Of a DNA stretch of 64,000 nucleotides, positions 46,185 to 55,012 are shown in pieces. The notes under the pieces are model-generated. The model searched no databases and was not told the origin of the DNA. It saw only the letters and a program-made list of their open reading frames with translations. Source of the stretch: Nocardia rosealba (GTDB lineage Bacteria; Actinomycetota; Actinomycetes; Mycobacteriales; Mycobacteriaceae); assembly GCF_020216065.1 (NCBI RefSeq), contig NZ_JAIWNA010000009.1, positions 1 to 64,000 of the forward strand, given 5' to 3'. How positions within the stretch are numbered: position 1 is the first letter of the stretch; every line of letters begins with the position of its first letter. A program made the position numbers and the translations under genes.

Positions 46185-47536
46185 TGGCGACGATTAGCCA
46201 TGTTCGCGCCTGTCAGCCGCTCAGTATGGTGACTTATGGCTCGCACCTGGCTGCGCAGAACACGTTCTTCGCACAGGTTGCTGAGCAGGTTGAGCGCGAT
46301 GTCGACTCGGCGATGGACGGATGGCAAGGTGACGCCGCTGCCGCGGCGTCTGGACGTGCTGTAGCGGACAAGCTGTCTGCCACTAACATCGATGAGGTAA
46401 CCACGCGGCTGGTCGGCCACTATAAAAGCTTCGGCGGCAATATGGAAGGTATTCGTGCCGCGTTGCTCCGGATCGTCGACGATGAGGTTCCGCAGGCGGG
46501 GATGACGGTTTCCGACGACGGCACTGTCACCGCTCCGACGGTGCCGGGCAGTGCTACGGATACCACGACGTTAATCCTGCAGATGCGACTTGATGGCCAA
46601 GCCGCCGGATATCAGACGCGCATCAAGGAACTGCTTCACGACTTTGGCCTGGCCGAGTTGGGCGCCGTACAGGCGATCCAAATTGAGGTAAGCGCTCTGC
46701 AAGTGTTGGCAAAATCACCGGCAGCCCCTATCCCTGAACCACCGACGATAGTAGTGGATGGTCAGACGTACAAGATTGGGCTGCCTGAGACTCCACATCT
46801 ATCGACCGACCAAGGGTTCGTTCCTGGCTCGGCAACGCCGGGGATCGGCGACTATATTTCAGCGGCCAAATGGAAAGCGATGTTGAATGGTGGGGAGTTG
46901 GGCCGCTCGGACTTGGATGACTCTACTGCAGCTTACCGCCACTACTGGGAAGGTGGCGGCACACCGTTCGAATTCGACTACGAGGAGGCATACCGTGAGG
47001 ACCCGAACATCAAAGCGGCGGTAGACAGCGAGATCACTCGTGCTGCGATGGCAGCTGATGCTCTTGCGCGCGAGGGAAACACCAACTTTCAAATGACCGG
47101 CACTGCGGCAGACATCGGGGGCGCTGGGGGAGACTATCCGGCCACTGAGAATTGGCAGAAGACGATCGGGGCCTATCAGCAATGGAGTCATTCCAATGTG
47201 CGGGTGGAAGGCGACCGTGTGGTAATGGATGTAACGGTCGAAGCGATGGACTACTACAATTTCAATCAAGGTGCTGAGGACCTGGCGACCGGAGCATCCG
47301 ATAATGAGAATGGTAGATTTGCAGAGCTGGGATGGGCTCACGATTTCGAGACCAATGGCAAGGTGACGAGGACCGTGTCATGGGAGCTTGGTCAACCTCC
47401 GTCGACTGCGACCGTGTCGGAAACATCCGTGACAGAGCGTAATCCGGGGCGAGAAGATCGAGTAGACAACCGTGACTCTAGTGGACCCCGAACGCCGGTC
47501 GAGAACAACGACGAATCGGGAAGGCCGCGGAAATGA
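46184..47536 (+). CDS. probable T7SS-exported effector (module 1)
   Basis: A 450-aa protein. Residues 1-200 are helical and WXG100-like, with AMDGWQGDAAAAASGRA giving the W-x-G turn near residue 35. This part probably pairs with the EspC-like partner for export. A Pro-rich linker (APIPEPPTIVVDGQTYKIG) leads to a C-terminal domain of about 200 residues (YRHYWEGGGTPFEF, VVMDVTVEAMDYYNFN, FAELGWAHDFETNGK). The domain layout is that of a polymorphic toxin. I cannot name the toxin family. It overlaps both neighbours: TGATG upstream, and ATGA with the lipoprotein gene, which could encode its immunity protein. Confidence 0.7.
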   Translation: MATISHVRACQPLSMVTYGSHLAAQNTFFAQVAEQVERDVDSAMDGWQGDAAAAASGRAVADKLSATNIDEVTTRLVGHYKSFGGNMEGIRAALLRIVDDEVPQAGMTVSDDGTVTAPTVPGSATDTTTLILQMRLDGQAAGYQTRIKELLHDFGLAELGAVQAIQIEVSALQVLAKSPAAPIPEPPTIVVDGQTYKIGLPETPHLSTDQGFVPGSATPGIGDYISAAKWKAMLNGGELGRSDLDDSTAAYRHYWEGGGTPFEFDYEEAYREDPNIKAAVDSEITRAAMAADALAREGNTNFQMTGTAADIGGAGGDYPATENWQKTIGAYQQWSHSNVRVEGDRVVMDVTVEAMDYYNFNQGAEDLATGASDNENGRFAELGWAHDFETNGKVTRTVSWELGQPPSTATVSETSVTERNPGREDRVDNRDSSGPRTPVENNDESGRPRK

Positions 47537-47982
47537 CTGCACGATACCTCATTCCGCTTCTGGCGGCGATGCTCTTGGCTGCAATGGGTTGTAGCTCACC
47601 GGCCTCGGAATCATCTGAGCCCTCCGCCGAGGTTCGTCATGACCAAGAGCCGCTGACGAAGCGGTTCCCGTTGATAGATGAACCCGTATCGGTCAGCTGG
47701 ATCACTTGGAACAACGAGGAGGGTCGTGTGCCTGGCCCGACTACCTACTGGATCCAAGCTGTCGTAGAGTTGCGACCCGAGATTGCCGACGAGATGCGAT
47801 CGAAGTTCAACCTCTCCTCCTCGCAACCGAAGCCGTTCGAGCCCGCGCTGGAACCGAGTGTGCCATCGGTGAGTTATGTGTCCGGCCCTGAAATAAATTC
47901 TGCATTCAGCGTGAATGGATGGAAGTCCAGCGTGTACTTACAAGCTGATGGGCAGACGCTCCTCATCGACACAGTGGACTGA
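47533..47982 (+). CDS. putative lipoprotein (possible effector immunity protein)
   Basis: A 149-aa protein with a lipoprotein signal peptide: MTARYLIPLL, a hydrophobic core, and the lipobox AAMGC near residue 20. The mature part is acidic and Ser/Pro-rich (SSPASESSEPSAEV), followed by a compact domain with VSVSWITWNNEEG and YWIQAVVELRP. Its ATG overlaps the effector stop (ATGA). A membrane-anchored lipoprotein encoded straight after a secreted toxin-like protein fits an immunity role on the outer face of the membrane. This is inference from position only. Confidence 0.65.
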   Translation: MTARYLIPLLAAMLLAAMGCSSPASESSEPSAEVRHDQEPLTKRFPLIDEPVSVSWITWNNEEGRVPGPTTYWIQAVVELRPEIADEMRSKFNLSSSQPKPFEPALEPSVPSVSYVSGPEINSAFSVNGWKSSVYLQADGQTLLIDTVD

Positions 47983-47992
47983 AGGAGGAGCA

Positions 47993-48364
47993 ATGAGTGT
48001 GCCAGGGAGCGAGGACCAACTCGGATTAAAGGTTCGCCGAGCCCAAGAGGTGTTGGCCGAGATTCGCGGCGTGGGCACCTCTGGGAAGGTTCGAGTTGTT
48101 GTCGACGCAAACAACAAACTTCTCGACGTGTTCGTTCCAGGGCTTGATCTGGACACCACCGATGCGATCATCGCTGCGTACGGCGCAGCCGTCGCGGACC
48201 AGCAACCGAGGATCGCAGAAGCGACCCGCGAGATCACGGCTGACCCCCAATTCGAATCGGTCTCGGCATTTGTGCGCGCGTACTCGAAAAGTCCTGAACC
48301 AACGTGGACCGAGGAAGACGAGGATCGTTACTTCGAGGAGCAAAACCGTCGTGGGTGGCGCTGA
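47993..48364 (+). CDS. YbaB/EbfC-like (EspL-like) protein
   Basis: A 123-aa protein with the YbaB/EbfC outline: an N-terminal helix (LGLKVRRAQEVLAEIRG), a beta hairpin (GKVRVVVDANNKLLDVFV) and C-terminal helices. ATG 47993 follows the strong ribosome site gaaggaggag. YbaB proteins bind DNA in other bacteria, but in ESX-1 loci the YbaB-like EspL stabilises secreted Esp proteins. The location, 10 bases after the lipoprotein gene in a T7SS effector operon, favours an EspL-like chaperone role. Confidence 0.75.
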   Translation: MSVPGSEDQLGLKVRRAQEVLAEIRGVGTSGKVRVVVDANNKLLDVFVPGLDLDTTDAIIAAYGAAVADQQPRIAEATREITADPQFESVSAFVRAYSKSPEPTWTEEDEDRYFEEQNRRGWR

Positions 48365-48408
48365 TCGAGAGCGTAGGCACCTTGTGGCCTACACCTGGAT
48401 ATCACGTG

Positions 48409-48849
48409 CTACCAGCTGTCGATCTCAGCCGGAATATGCTGTGGACTACGGACCTTGAGCCAGTTGCCATCGGCCTGACGATCGAATCGGGAGGTCCCCA
48501 CGTCTCCTGAATAGACCCATAGCTGCTCGGGCTCGCTCGAAATCCAGCCGACGACATAACGGTGATGCCGACTGGTGCTGTACTGGTCGGTGTCACGGAA
48601 GACGATCTGACCGGTTCCAGTGTCGGTGATGGACACGAACATCGAAAGTGGCTCGCTCGGGTTCACCTCAGCCTGGAACCGCCCACTCGGCGACACCGCG
48701 GGTTTGCCTGGCTGCGCAAAAATGCTGTGCAGAGGCGCCTCTGTCGTCGTCTCAACACCATTGGCCCGCGAATGATCCGGGCCTGCACACGCTGTCGCAC
48801 TCACTGTGGCGAGCGCCAGCAAGGAGGCGACCAGTCGAAATCTACTCAT
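48409..48849 (-). CDS. putative lipoprotein (possible effector immunity protein, module 2)
   Basis: A 146-aa protein with a lipoprotein signal peptide: MSRFRLVASLLALATVSATAC, split as a positively charged start, hydrophobic core and lipobox ending ATAC near residue 21. The mature part contains SGRFQAEVNPSEPLSMF, TGQIVFRDTDQY and VGWISSEPEQLWVYSGD, which suggest a small beta-propeller blade or sandwich. ATG 48849 overlaps the stop of the upstream effector gene (ATGA). By position it corresponds to the module 1 lipoprotein, though the two mature sequences are not obviously similar. Confidence 0.65.
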   Translation of the reverse strand: MSRFRLVASLLALATVSATACAGPDHSRANGVETTTEAPLHSIFAQPGKPAVSPSGRFQAEVNPSEPLSMFVSITDTGTGQIVFRDTDQYSTSRHHRYVVGWISSEPEQLWVYSGDVGTSRFDRQADGNWLKVRSPQHIPAEIDSW

Positions 48850-50042
48850 TTCGGGTACCCGGTCTGGCTGATTACCCGTCCTGAAGCGTCCATGATCAGG
48901 GTCGTGTTGGCATTCCAATTGATGTGAATGTCGTACGGATCCGCCTGTCCGAGGCTGATCGCTTCTGCAACTCTGTTCTTGTCCTGGTCGGACTCGTACT
49001 GCTTGTTGGCATCGATCGTGTCGTTCCAGGTGTAGCTGTTGAACATCGTCACTTCATACGTGCCGTCGCCTCTGTCGCGGACGGTGGAATTCGGAACGAA
49101 TGTGAAGCCGCCGACGTCGTCGTTGGTGCCATGGAGGTACTGGTATCCGATGATCTGCTCACCATTCTCGATCTCCATTTGGAGTCGTTGTGGTGTGCCG
49201 GCCTGGGATGCGTTGCCGTTCTGCAAATACCCTTGCACTGCTGCCGCTGCTGCTGTCGTGACCGGTTCTTCGAGCTGGTTGCGGAGCAGTTGGTTGTTCA
49301 TCATGTATTCCGACCACTTGGGGTCGCTGTTGATGTACCAATCCCCGCCGCCGGTCAGGTATCGCGCCAGGATCGCGCGGCCTTGCTCATCGGACGTGGT
49401 ATCCCAGATGTCCCGGTTTATCGACTGCGGTGCGCCGGTAGCAATGATCGGCGACGCGTCGGGAAGATTCGTGAACGCTGTGGTGATCGCCTCGGCGACA
49501 GCTGCTGCAGCCGAGTGTGCCTGTGTCAGTGCTTGTTTCACCGTGACTGTCGACGCATCCGCGTCCATCTGGAGTGCTCCGGCTGCGGTCGAGTACGACG
49601 CCGCGTCCGGCAACTGCGACAGCAACGTCTGGTGTGTACTGGCCGAGATCGTCACTGTGCCGTCGTCAGCGACCTCATAGCCGTTTGCCTCTGCGGTTTT
49701 CACCGCGTTCACGACGGCAGATTTGGCCGACTCCAAGCTGCTCGCACCCGACTGGGCCGCCGCCGCGCCGTCCTGTAGGGCCGCTATGAAGGTCCTGGCT
49801 GATGTGCGGATCTGATCGTGCTTGGTTCGCATTGCTTCTGCCGCGGTTCCGGTCCAGAAATCTCGTCCCGCATCGACAGCGCGATCTTGGTTGTCGTCGA
49901 AGGTGAGCAGCTTCGTCGCCTGGGCGGACCAGGCATCGGCCCGCGTGGTCAAAGTTGCGGTGTCCCACGCGAGCACCTGCGCAACCGTCAACCCGGTGGC
50001 CTCGGCGACTGCCTGCTGCTCGGTGGTGCCAAGTGTCGTCAC
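48846..50042 (-). CDS. probable T7SS-exported effector (module 2)
   Basis: A 398-aa protein with the same plan as the module 1 effector. Residues 1-200 are helical and Ala-rich, with RDFWTGTAAEAMRTKH giving the W-x-G turn near residue 63. The C-terminal part begins around DIWDTTSDEQGRAILARYL and contains YLTGGGDWYINSDPKW, YEVTMFNSYTWNDTI, ADPYDIHINWNAN and SGRVISQTGYPK. The GGG motif and the late strand pattern parallel YRHYWEGGGTPF and GWAHDFETNG of module 1, so the toxin-like domains may be distant relatives. Start is GTG, overlapping the previous stop (GTGA). The lipoprotein follows with an ATGA overlap. Confidence 0.7.
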   Translation of the reverse strand: MTTLGTTEQQAVAEATGLTVAQVLAWDTATLTTRADAWSAQATKLLTFDDNQDRAVDAGRDFWTGTAAEAMRTKHDQIRTSARTFIAALQDGAAAAQSGASSLESAKSAVVNAVKTAEANGYEVADDGTVTISASTHQTLLSQLPDAASYSTAAGALQMDADASTVTVKQALTQAHSAAAAVAEAITTAFTNLPDASPIIATGAPQSINRDIWDTTSDEQGRAILARYLTGGGDWYINSDPKWSEYMMNNQLLRNQLEEPVTTAAAAAVQGYLQNGNASQAGTPQRLQMEIENGEQIIGYQYLHGTNDDVGGFTFVPNSTVRDRGDGTYEVTMFNSYTWNDTIDANKQYESDQDKNRVAEAISLGQADPYDIHINWNANTTLIMDASGRVISQTGYPK

Positions 50043-50350
50043 GACAGCGCCGACTGTGCTGCTGCAATGTTGCCGGCGTTCTGGGTGTCCTTGCTCTGGA
50101 ACTCCGTGACTGCTTTCGAGGTAGCTGTCGACAACGCCGCGTACTCAATGACCAACGACTGCGCTGCCTGTGCGATTTTGCCGAGCGCTGTGGTCGCCGC
50201 ATCTGGGATCTTCGTGCCGGGAAACGTCAGCGCAGTATTCTCGGTCTCCCCGGCGAACACCGCCGTCACCTCGGACTCGGCCTTGGCAAGAGTTGTCGCG
50301 AGCTCCCGTGTTCGTACCGGATCGAGATCCAGACCTTTTGAATCAGACAC
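50039..50350 (-). CDS. WXG100/EspC-like type VII secretion protein
   Basis: A 103-aa helical protein, probably the secretion partner of the module 2 effector. It starts at GTG 50350 (MSDSKGLDLDPVRTRELA), with aaggggg a few bases upstream. The body is a long-helix pattern (TLAKAESEVTAVF, AATTALGKIAQAAQSLVIEYAAL split at its turn, KAVTEF). The effector's GTG overlaps its stop by four bases. It lacks a clear W-x-G, so the EspC-like or general T7SS-target label is safer than WXG100. The 180-base upstream gap separates it from the divergent YbaB-like gene. Confidence 0.65.
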   Translation of the reverse strand: MSDSKGLDLDPVRTRELATTLAKAESEVTAVFAGETENTALTFPGTKIPDAATTALGKIAQAAQSLVIEYAALSTATSKAVTEFQSKDTQNAGNIAAAQSALS

Positions 50351-50531
50351 GATCCCCCTTCGCACGTTCCCCGGTCAGCGGCTACGCTATCGGCTGCTCA
50401 ACGCCGTTGCAACAGTTGACGGATCAGGCCGACAAACACGAACACTCAACTCGTGGTGATCATCTCAGCCCGCCACGCGTCGGTGCGGAAGCGGTAGGCT
50501 CAGCGGTGGAGTAGCTAGAGAAGGTTGCTGT

Positions 50532-51431
50532 ATGGGGGATGTCGACCCGGTCTCGGGGCAGATCGAAAGGCTCCAACGCGCCCTCACCGATGCCCGCGGT
50601 ACGGCGACCAGTGCCGACGGAACAGTGCGGGTGGAAGTCGGCGCGAACGGTACGCTGCACCGTATCGAATTGGGCGTTGGCGGAGAGGATCTCGAACCGC
50701 GGCGGTTGGTCGAGACGATCGTCGAACTACATCGACAAGCCACTGTCGACGCGTCGGCATCGGTGTGCGACGCTGTTGCTTCGCTGAGTAGCGACCCCCG
50801 TTTGCGGGAAGACCGTCAAGAGGTTGCCGATCAGCTGGCCCGGCCACCATCGCCGAATGAAGGCTCCAGCCACGCGGCGCCCTCCGCACCGGCTGTTCCA
50901 CCGAACGATTGGGCAGAGGAGAACACCAGGTCTGCGTCACCGCGGCGGGTCTCCCTGCCCGGGCCGACGCAGGACAGAGGCTTTGACCGCGATCGCAAAG
51001 GCGGGCCCGGGTTGGTACGACCACCGTCCCCCTCGGCATCTCGCACCGCACCGGAATCGCGGCTACCAAGTCGCACTGGCACCTGGACGAGCTCGGTTTC
51101 CCCGTTCGACCCGGTCACATTCTTTCCGACGGCCAGTCGTCATGTGAAGAACTCCGAACCGCACGTAAGTGGCACCGACCGAAGCCCGCTCGTCGATTCG
51201 GAATTCACTGACGTCGCGGATCGGACTTCACCGGAAGTCGACCGGGTCATTGCCGCGCAGATGAGTGACCTAGGCCAGGCCGATCGTGACACTGCCGATT
51301 CGGAGCCCATGGACTCAATCGCCGCGTGGGGCGATCCGGCGGACGAGTCCGATGCCGCCTGGGCATCCTGGCCGCAGGACGACTATGTCCAGACTTCCTG
51401 GGAATGGTGGGCTTTGCCCTCCACTGACTGA
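50532..51431 (+). CDS. YbaB/EbfC-like protein with long disordered C-terminus
   Basis: A 299-aa protein. The first 95 residues follow the YbaB fold (IERLQRALTDARGTATS, GTVRVEVGANGTLHRIEL, LVETIVELHRQA). The remaining 200 are low-complexity, rich in Pro, Ser, Arg and Asp, and end with DYVQTSWEWWALPSTD. The tail is much longer than usual for the family. It probably belongs with T7SS module 2, facing away from it, as an EspL-like chaperone. The last 20 residues recur, in a relic with no gene attached, near 60985-61051, which shows that this gene family has been duplicated here. Confidence 0.75.
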   Translation: MGDVDPVSGQIERLQRALTDARGTATSADGTVRVEVGANGTLHRIELGVGGEDLEPRRLVETIVELHRQATVDASASVCDAVASLSSDPRLREDRQEVADQLARPPSPNEGSSHAAPSAPAVPPNDWAEENTRSASPRRVSLPGPTQDRGFDRDRKGGPGLVRPPSPSASRTAPESRLPSRTGTWTSSVSPFDPVTFFPTASRHVKNSEPHVSGTDRSPLVDSEFTDVADRTSPEVDRVIAAQMSDLGQADRDTADSEPMDSIAAWGDPADESDAAWASWPQDDYVQTSWEWWALPSTD

Positions 51432-51554
51432 CGGCGGTCGCCGGTAGGCTCAGTCTTCGTCAGCTATTAGCGATCTGGAGATCGGCGTCCGGGCTCTGGT
51501 CGACGATCAGTCGCTGAGACTGAGGCGATTAGGTTTTCTGACCAGCTGGGTGAT

Positions 51555-52979
51555 TCAGTCGCTCATTGGACTCTCCATGTGGTGCAACCGGTTACGCCTG
51601 CCAGAACTGCTCGAACGCTGTCTGATCCTGGTCTGGCGCTCACGCGTTGTCTCGTTCCCCCGCTCGACAGCGACGACGGCGCCGTTTCCGGCTTCGAGTC
51701 GACTCCTCACCAGCTCCCGCAACTGTTCTGCGGTAACTCCCACTGTGCCGGTCAGACCGTTCTTGACGAGTTCTATAAATTGAGTGTTGTTCAGGTATCG
51801 ATCAACTTGTTTGTAGCCGAGCAACCGGCCGGCTATACCATCCTGGTGGGTGCGACCGCTGAGGGTCGACTCATGCGATAGCAGCAAACGAACATACGAG
51901 ACCGGGAGATACATTCCTGGGACGAGTTCGTCTGCGGGGCATGGTGATGGCCCGATAGGCCAATGCGCCAGCTTCACGAAGCACGGGTCGTGGCTCAGGC
52001 GCCAGTCGTCGGGCTCCTGAGCGGTCCGACTGAGAGTGCGCACCTGTTCGAGCCGCGTCAACTGCTCCATGAGACGGTCGTCCACCGAAAGAGAACGGTC
52101 GGGGTCGAGACGCTTGTATTGCACGAGAACGAAGCTCGCGGTTTGCTCGTGATAGTAGATGAGGTCGGTGCCGAGGCGGGCTTCTACAGGGGTCGCATTG
52201 ACATTGGCGATCTCTACCCGTCGGCCCGATGCATCGGCGAATACGTGGATGTCGCAGCGTGTCGAAGATGATTGGGTCCAGTCATGAAAAACGGCATTGC
52301 CGAAAAACACTCGGGAATCATGGTCGATCAAGCTGTGCTCGACAGGGGCTGGAATCAGGCCGGCGAGATAGGGCTCATCGTTCGACGCAGGACGTTGCCA
52401 CCCCGCGAGTTCGGTCGGCTGGATGCCGGCAATGCGCGCCGTCATACCGAGTGCATCACGTTCTTCCTGCCACCGAGCATCAGCTTCATTGCGGCTGTCC
52501 AGAATCACAGGGTTTGCGACCGCCATCAACCAGCCCACGAGGACCTCGAGTCCTGCGCTTCGACGTGTTATTTCTGCACGTACGGCAGCCCACGTGTCAT
52601 TGCCGATCACGCCTACACCACCGATCCTGCAGGCAGACTGAAACTCTCGCTGCTGCGCTGGAGCCGCGTCCTTCAGAATGCCGGCATGACCACTGACAGG
52701 AATATCATCGAAGACCTCGCGTAACGGGTCGATGGTGATCGTTCTGTCGAATCGTCCTGATGCTCCTTGCTGTGCGACCACCCCGAGCCAGGCCAGGTGA
52801 CGGTTGCCGCTGTCGTCTTCGCGGAGAATCATGGCCAGCCGCGAGTAGTGCCGGGGTTCGGCCGTGTTTTTCGCGAAGGCCTTGGTCAGCCGCTGCGTCG
52901 TCCGCAACTGCGACAGCTCGGCCAAAAGCGCTCTGTCACTGAGTGTTACGACAAAGACCACACCGACAGGGTATTCCAT
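51555..52979 (-). CDS. hypothetical protein with nuclease-like motif
   Basis: A 474-aa protein of no family I can name. In the middle, RLGTDLIYYHEQTASFVLVQYKRLD resembles a PD-(D/E)XK core written as GTDLIYY then FVLVQYKRL, with D and QxK in place of D and ExK; residues EARLG before it could supply the first acid. The C-terminal part is Arg-rich (RETRERQTRIRQRSSSSGRR). I choose ATG 52979 (MEYPVGVVFVVTLSD); the frame stays open to 53078. It lies between the YbaB-like gene and argS and reads toward the first. It may be another defence-type nuclease, but this rests on one motif. Confidence 0.6.
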   Translation of the reverse strand: MEYPVGVVFVVTLSDRALLAELSQLRTTQRLTKAFAKNTAEPRHYSRLAMILREDDSGNRHLAWLGVVAQQGASGRFDRTITIDPLREVFDDIPVSGHAGILKDAAPAQQREFQSACRIGGVGVIGNDTWAAVRAEITRRSAGLEVLVGWLMAVANPVILDSRNEADARWQEERDALGMTARIAGIQPTELAGWQRPASNDEPYLAGLIPAPVEHSLIDHDSRVFFGNAVFHDWTQSSSTRCDIHVFADASGRRVEIANVNATPVEARLGTDLIYYHEQTASFVLVQYKRLDPDRSLSVDDRLMEQLTRLEQVRTLSRTAQEPDDWRLSHDPCFVKLAHWPIGPSPCPADELVPGMYLPVSYVRLLLSHESTLSGRTHQDGIAGRLLGYKQVDRYLNNTQFIELVKNGLTGTVGVTAEQLRELVRSRLEAGNGAVVAVERGNETTRERQTRIRQRSSSSGRRNRLHHMESPMSD

Positions 52980-53040
52980 GAGACGGCTGCCGCGGGGGAG
53001 GCTGGGCTGCGTCGTGCACCCGAACCGACTGGCGGTCGTG

Positions 53041-54807
53041 GTGTCGAAAGGCGTCGGGCACTGCGACAATGGCCGCACAGTCCCTCATTCGAAAGGAACC
53101 AAGGGGAGCTCTGCCGGTGTTGTACCGCTGCTCGGACGTGTCGCTGCCGCTGTGTCGGAGGCGATCGTCCGAGTCCGTCCTGAAGTGACGGATGCGGACC
53201 CGGTAGTGCGACGCTCCGACCGCGCTGATTTTCAGTCGAACGCCGCGTTACCGCTGGCCAAAAGGCTCGGTATGGCACCAGCTCAGCTCGGTAGTGTGAT
53301 CGCTGCCGATGTCGAGCGGGCCGATAACGCGATTGCCGACGTGCAGGTCTCAGGTCCCGGATTTCTGAACATCACGCTGACTGACTCGGCGATCTGGGAA
53401 TCGGTTGCTGCGCGGCTGGCCGACGATCGGCTCGGCGTACCGACCACAGAGGAAGGGCGTCGGGTGGTCATCGACTACTCGGCGCCGAACGTGGCCAAGG
53501 AAATGCACGTGGGACACCTGCGCACCACCATCATCGGGAACAGCCTGGCCCCGGTCTTCGGGTTCCTCGGTGCCGACGTAGTGCGCGCCAACCACCTCGG
53601 CGACTGGGGAACCCAGTTCGGGATGCTCATCCAGTACATAGATGAGCACCCCGAATCACCCTGGCACAAAGATGAACTCGATCCCAACACTAGCTCGGTG
53701 TCGGCACTGGACAGCCTGTACAAGGCCGCACGCGCGCAATTCGATGCCGACGAGGAATTCGCGGACCGGGCACGGACCAGGGTGGTTGCGCTTCAGGCGG
53801 GCGATCCAGCAACCGTTGCACGGTGGCGCGAGATCGTGGCCGAATCGGAGAAGGCGTTCGGCGCGATCTACAACCGACTCGGGGTCCTACTCACTCCTGA
53901 CGACTACGTCGGCGAGTCGTTCTACAACGATCAGCTGGCCGACACGGTGACCGAATTGGTCGACAAAGGAGTGGCGATCCATAGTGACGGCGCGGTCATC
54001 GTCTTGTCCGAGCAGGTCAACGGCCCTGACGGCAAGCCGGCCGTCCTGATGGCCCGCAAACGGGACGGTGGCTACGGTTACGACAGCACAGACCTAGCCA
54101 CCATCCGATACCGGATTTCCACGCTCCATGCGGATCGTCCGCTGTACGTCACTGACTCCCGCCAAGCACTGCACTTTCAGCTGATATTCGAGGTCGCACG
54201 TCGGGTCGGTTGGCTTACCGAGGCGATCCAGGTCGACCATGTTGCCTACGGCACGATCCTCGGGCCGGACGGTCGGCCGTTCAAAACCCGTGCGGGTGGG
54301 ACAGTTCGGCTGATGGACCTGTTGGACGAGGCCGTTGCCCGCGTGCGCGCGGTGGTCGCGGAGAAGAACCCGGATTTGCCGTCGGCAGAACTCGACACCA
54401 TTGCCGAACAAGCCGGCATCGGAGCGGTGAAGTACGCGGATCTGTCGACTTCGCGAGTCAAGGACTACACCTTCGACCCCGTGCGGATGACCTCGCTCAA
54501 CGGCAACACCGGTGTCTACCTGCAGTACGCGCACGCGCGTGTCCGTTCGATTCTGCGCAAAGTCGGTTCGACAACCCTGCCTCAGATTGACACCGGCGTC
54601 GCGCTGGAACCGGCCGAGCGCGAACTTTCTCTGATGCTCGACGGATACACCGATGTAATCGCAGAAGTCGCTGGCTCCCTCGGGCCGCACCGCCTGGCGG
54701 GCTACCTCTACGAACTGGCACGCAGCTACACCGCGTTCTACGACGCGTGCCCCGTCGTCGCCGCGGAGGAGCCGACTCGCTCAAACCGAATCGCGTGTGC
54801 CAGTTGA
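53041..54807 (+). CDS. argS: arginine--tRNA ligase, probably frameshifted at both ends
   Basis: An actinobacterial-type ArgS, which charges tRNA-Arg. SDRADFQSNAALPLAKRLG (N-terminal domain), the class I signature MHVGHLRTTIIGN (HxGH), FKTRAGGTVRLMDLLDEA in the KMSKS position and the C-terminal TGVYLQYAHARVRSIL are all present. Two defects are visible. At the 3' end the frame stops at 54807, but a one-base shift near 54796 restores 22 family-like residues (TARTLELGLGQLGI) and a stop at 54869. At the 5' end the best ribosome site (aaggggag, 53101) precedes GTG 53117, which is one base out of frame; in-frame GTG 53041 has no good site. This is likely a decaying extra copy. Confidence 0.8.
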   Translation: MSKGVGHCDNGRTVPHSKGTKGSSAGVVPLLGRVAAAVSEAIVRVRPEVTDADPVVRRSDRADFQSNAALPLAKRLGMAPAQLGSVIAADVERADNAIADVQVSGPGFLNITLTDSAIWESVAARLADDRLGVPTTEEGRRVVIDYSAPNVAKEMHVGHLRTTIIGNSLAPVFGFLGADVVRANHLGDWGTQFGMLIQYIDEHPESPWHKDELDPNTSSVSALDSLYKAARAQFDADEEFADRARTRVVALQAGDPATVARWREIVAESEKAFGAIYNRLGVLLTPDDYVGESFYNDQLADTVTELVDKGVAIHSDGAVIVLSEQVNGPDGKPAVLMARKRDGGYGYDSTDLATIRYRISTLHADRPLYVTDSRQALHFQLIFEVARRVGWLTEAIQVDHVAYGTILGPDGRPFKTRAGGTVRLMDLLDEAVARVRAVVAEKNPDLPSAELDTIAEQAGIGAVKYADLSTSRVKDYTFDPVRMTSLNGNTGVYLQYAHARVRSILRKVGSTTLPQIDTGVALEPAERELSLMLDGYTDVIAEVAGSLGPHRLAGYLYELARSYTAFYDACPVVAAEEPTRSNRIACAS

Positions 54808-54869
54808 CTGCTCGGACGCTCGAACTCGGTCTGGGGCAACTGGGGATCGCGGCACCGCAACGTATGTGA
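54808..54869 (+). pseudogene. argS: out-of-frame 3' end of argS
   Basis: Immediately after the premature argS stop, the +1 frame continues the ArgS C-terminus (TARTLELGLGQLGIAAPQRM) and ends at a TGA at 54867-54869. A single missing base near 54796 explains the break: gcg-tg-tgc-cag where gcg-ctg-tgc-cag is expected. The relic near 61076 keeps the full-length version of this spot. Confidence 0.75.
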
Positions 54870-55012
54870 CCGAGCGGCCGGGCGCACATCACAGCAGTGG
54901 TGCGTCCGGCCGGACGGGCTGCTGCGCTGACCCGGAGCACGTGATCGAGTTCAAACGGAGAGATACGGCAAGAAGGTTCGCCGAGTAACGTCAATGGCAG
55001 GTCGCCAGAAAT

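Noticed and set aside
48374..48393. Small hairpin between the YbaB-like gene and the convergent lipoprotein gene
   Set aside because: The stem has only about six pairs with no T-run, too weak to call a terminator.
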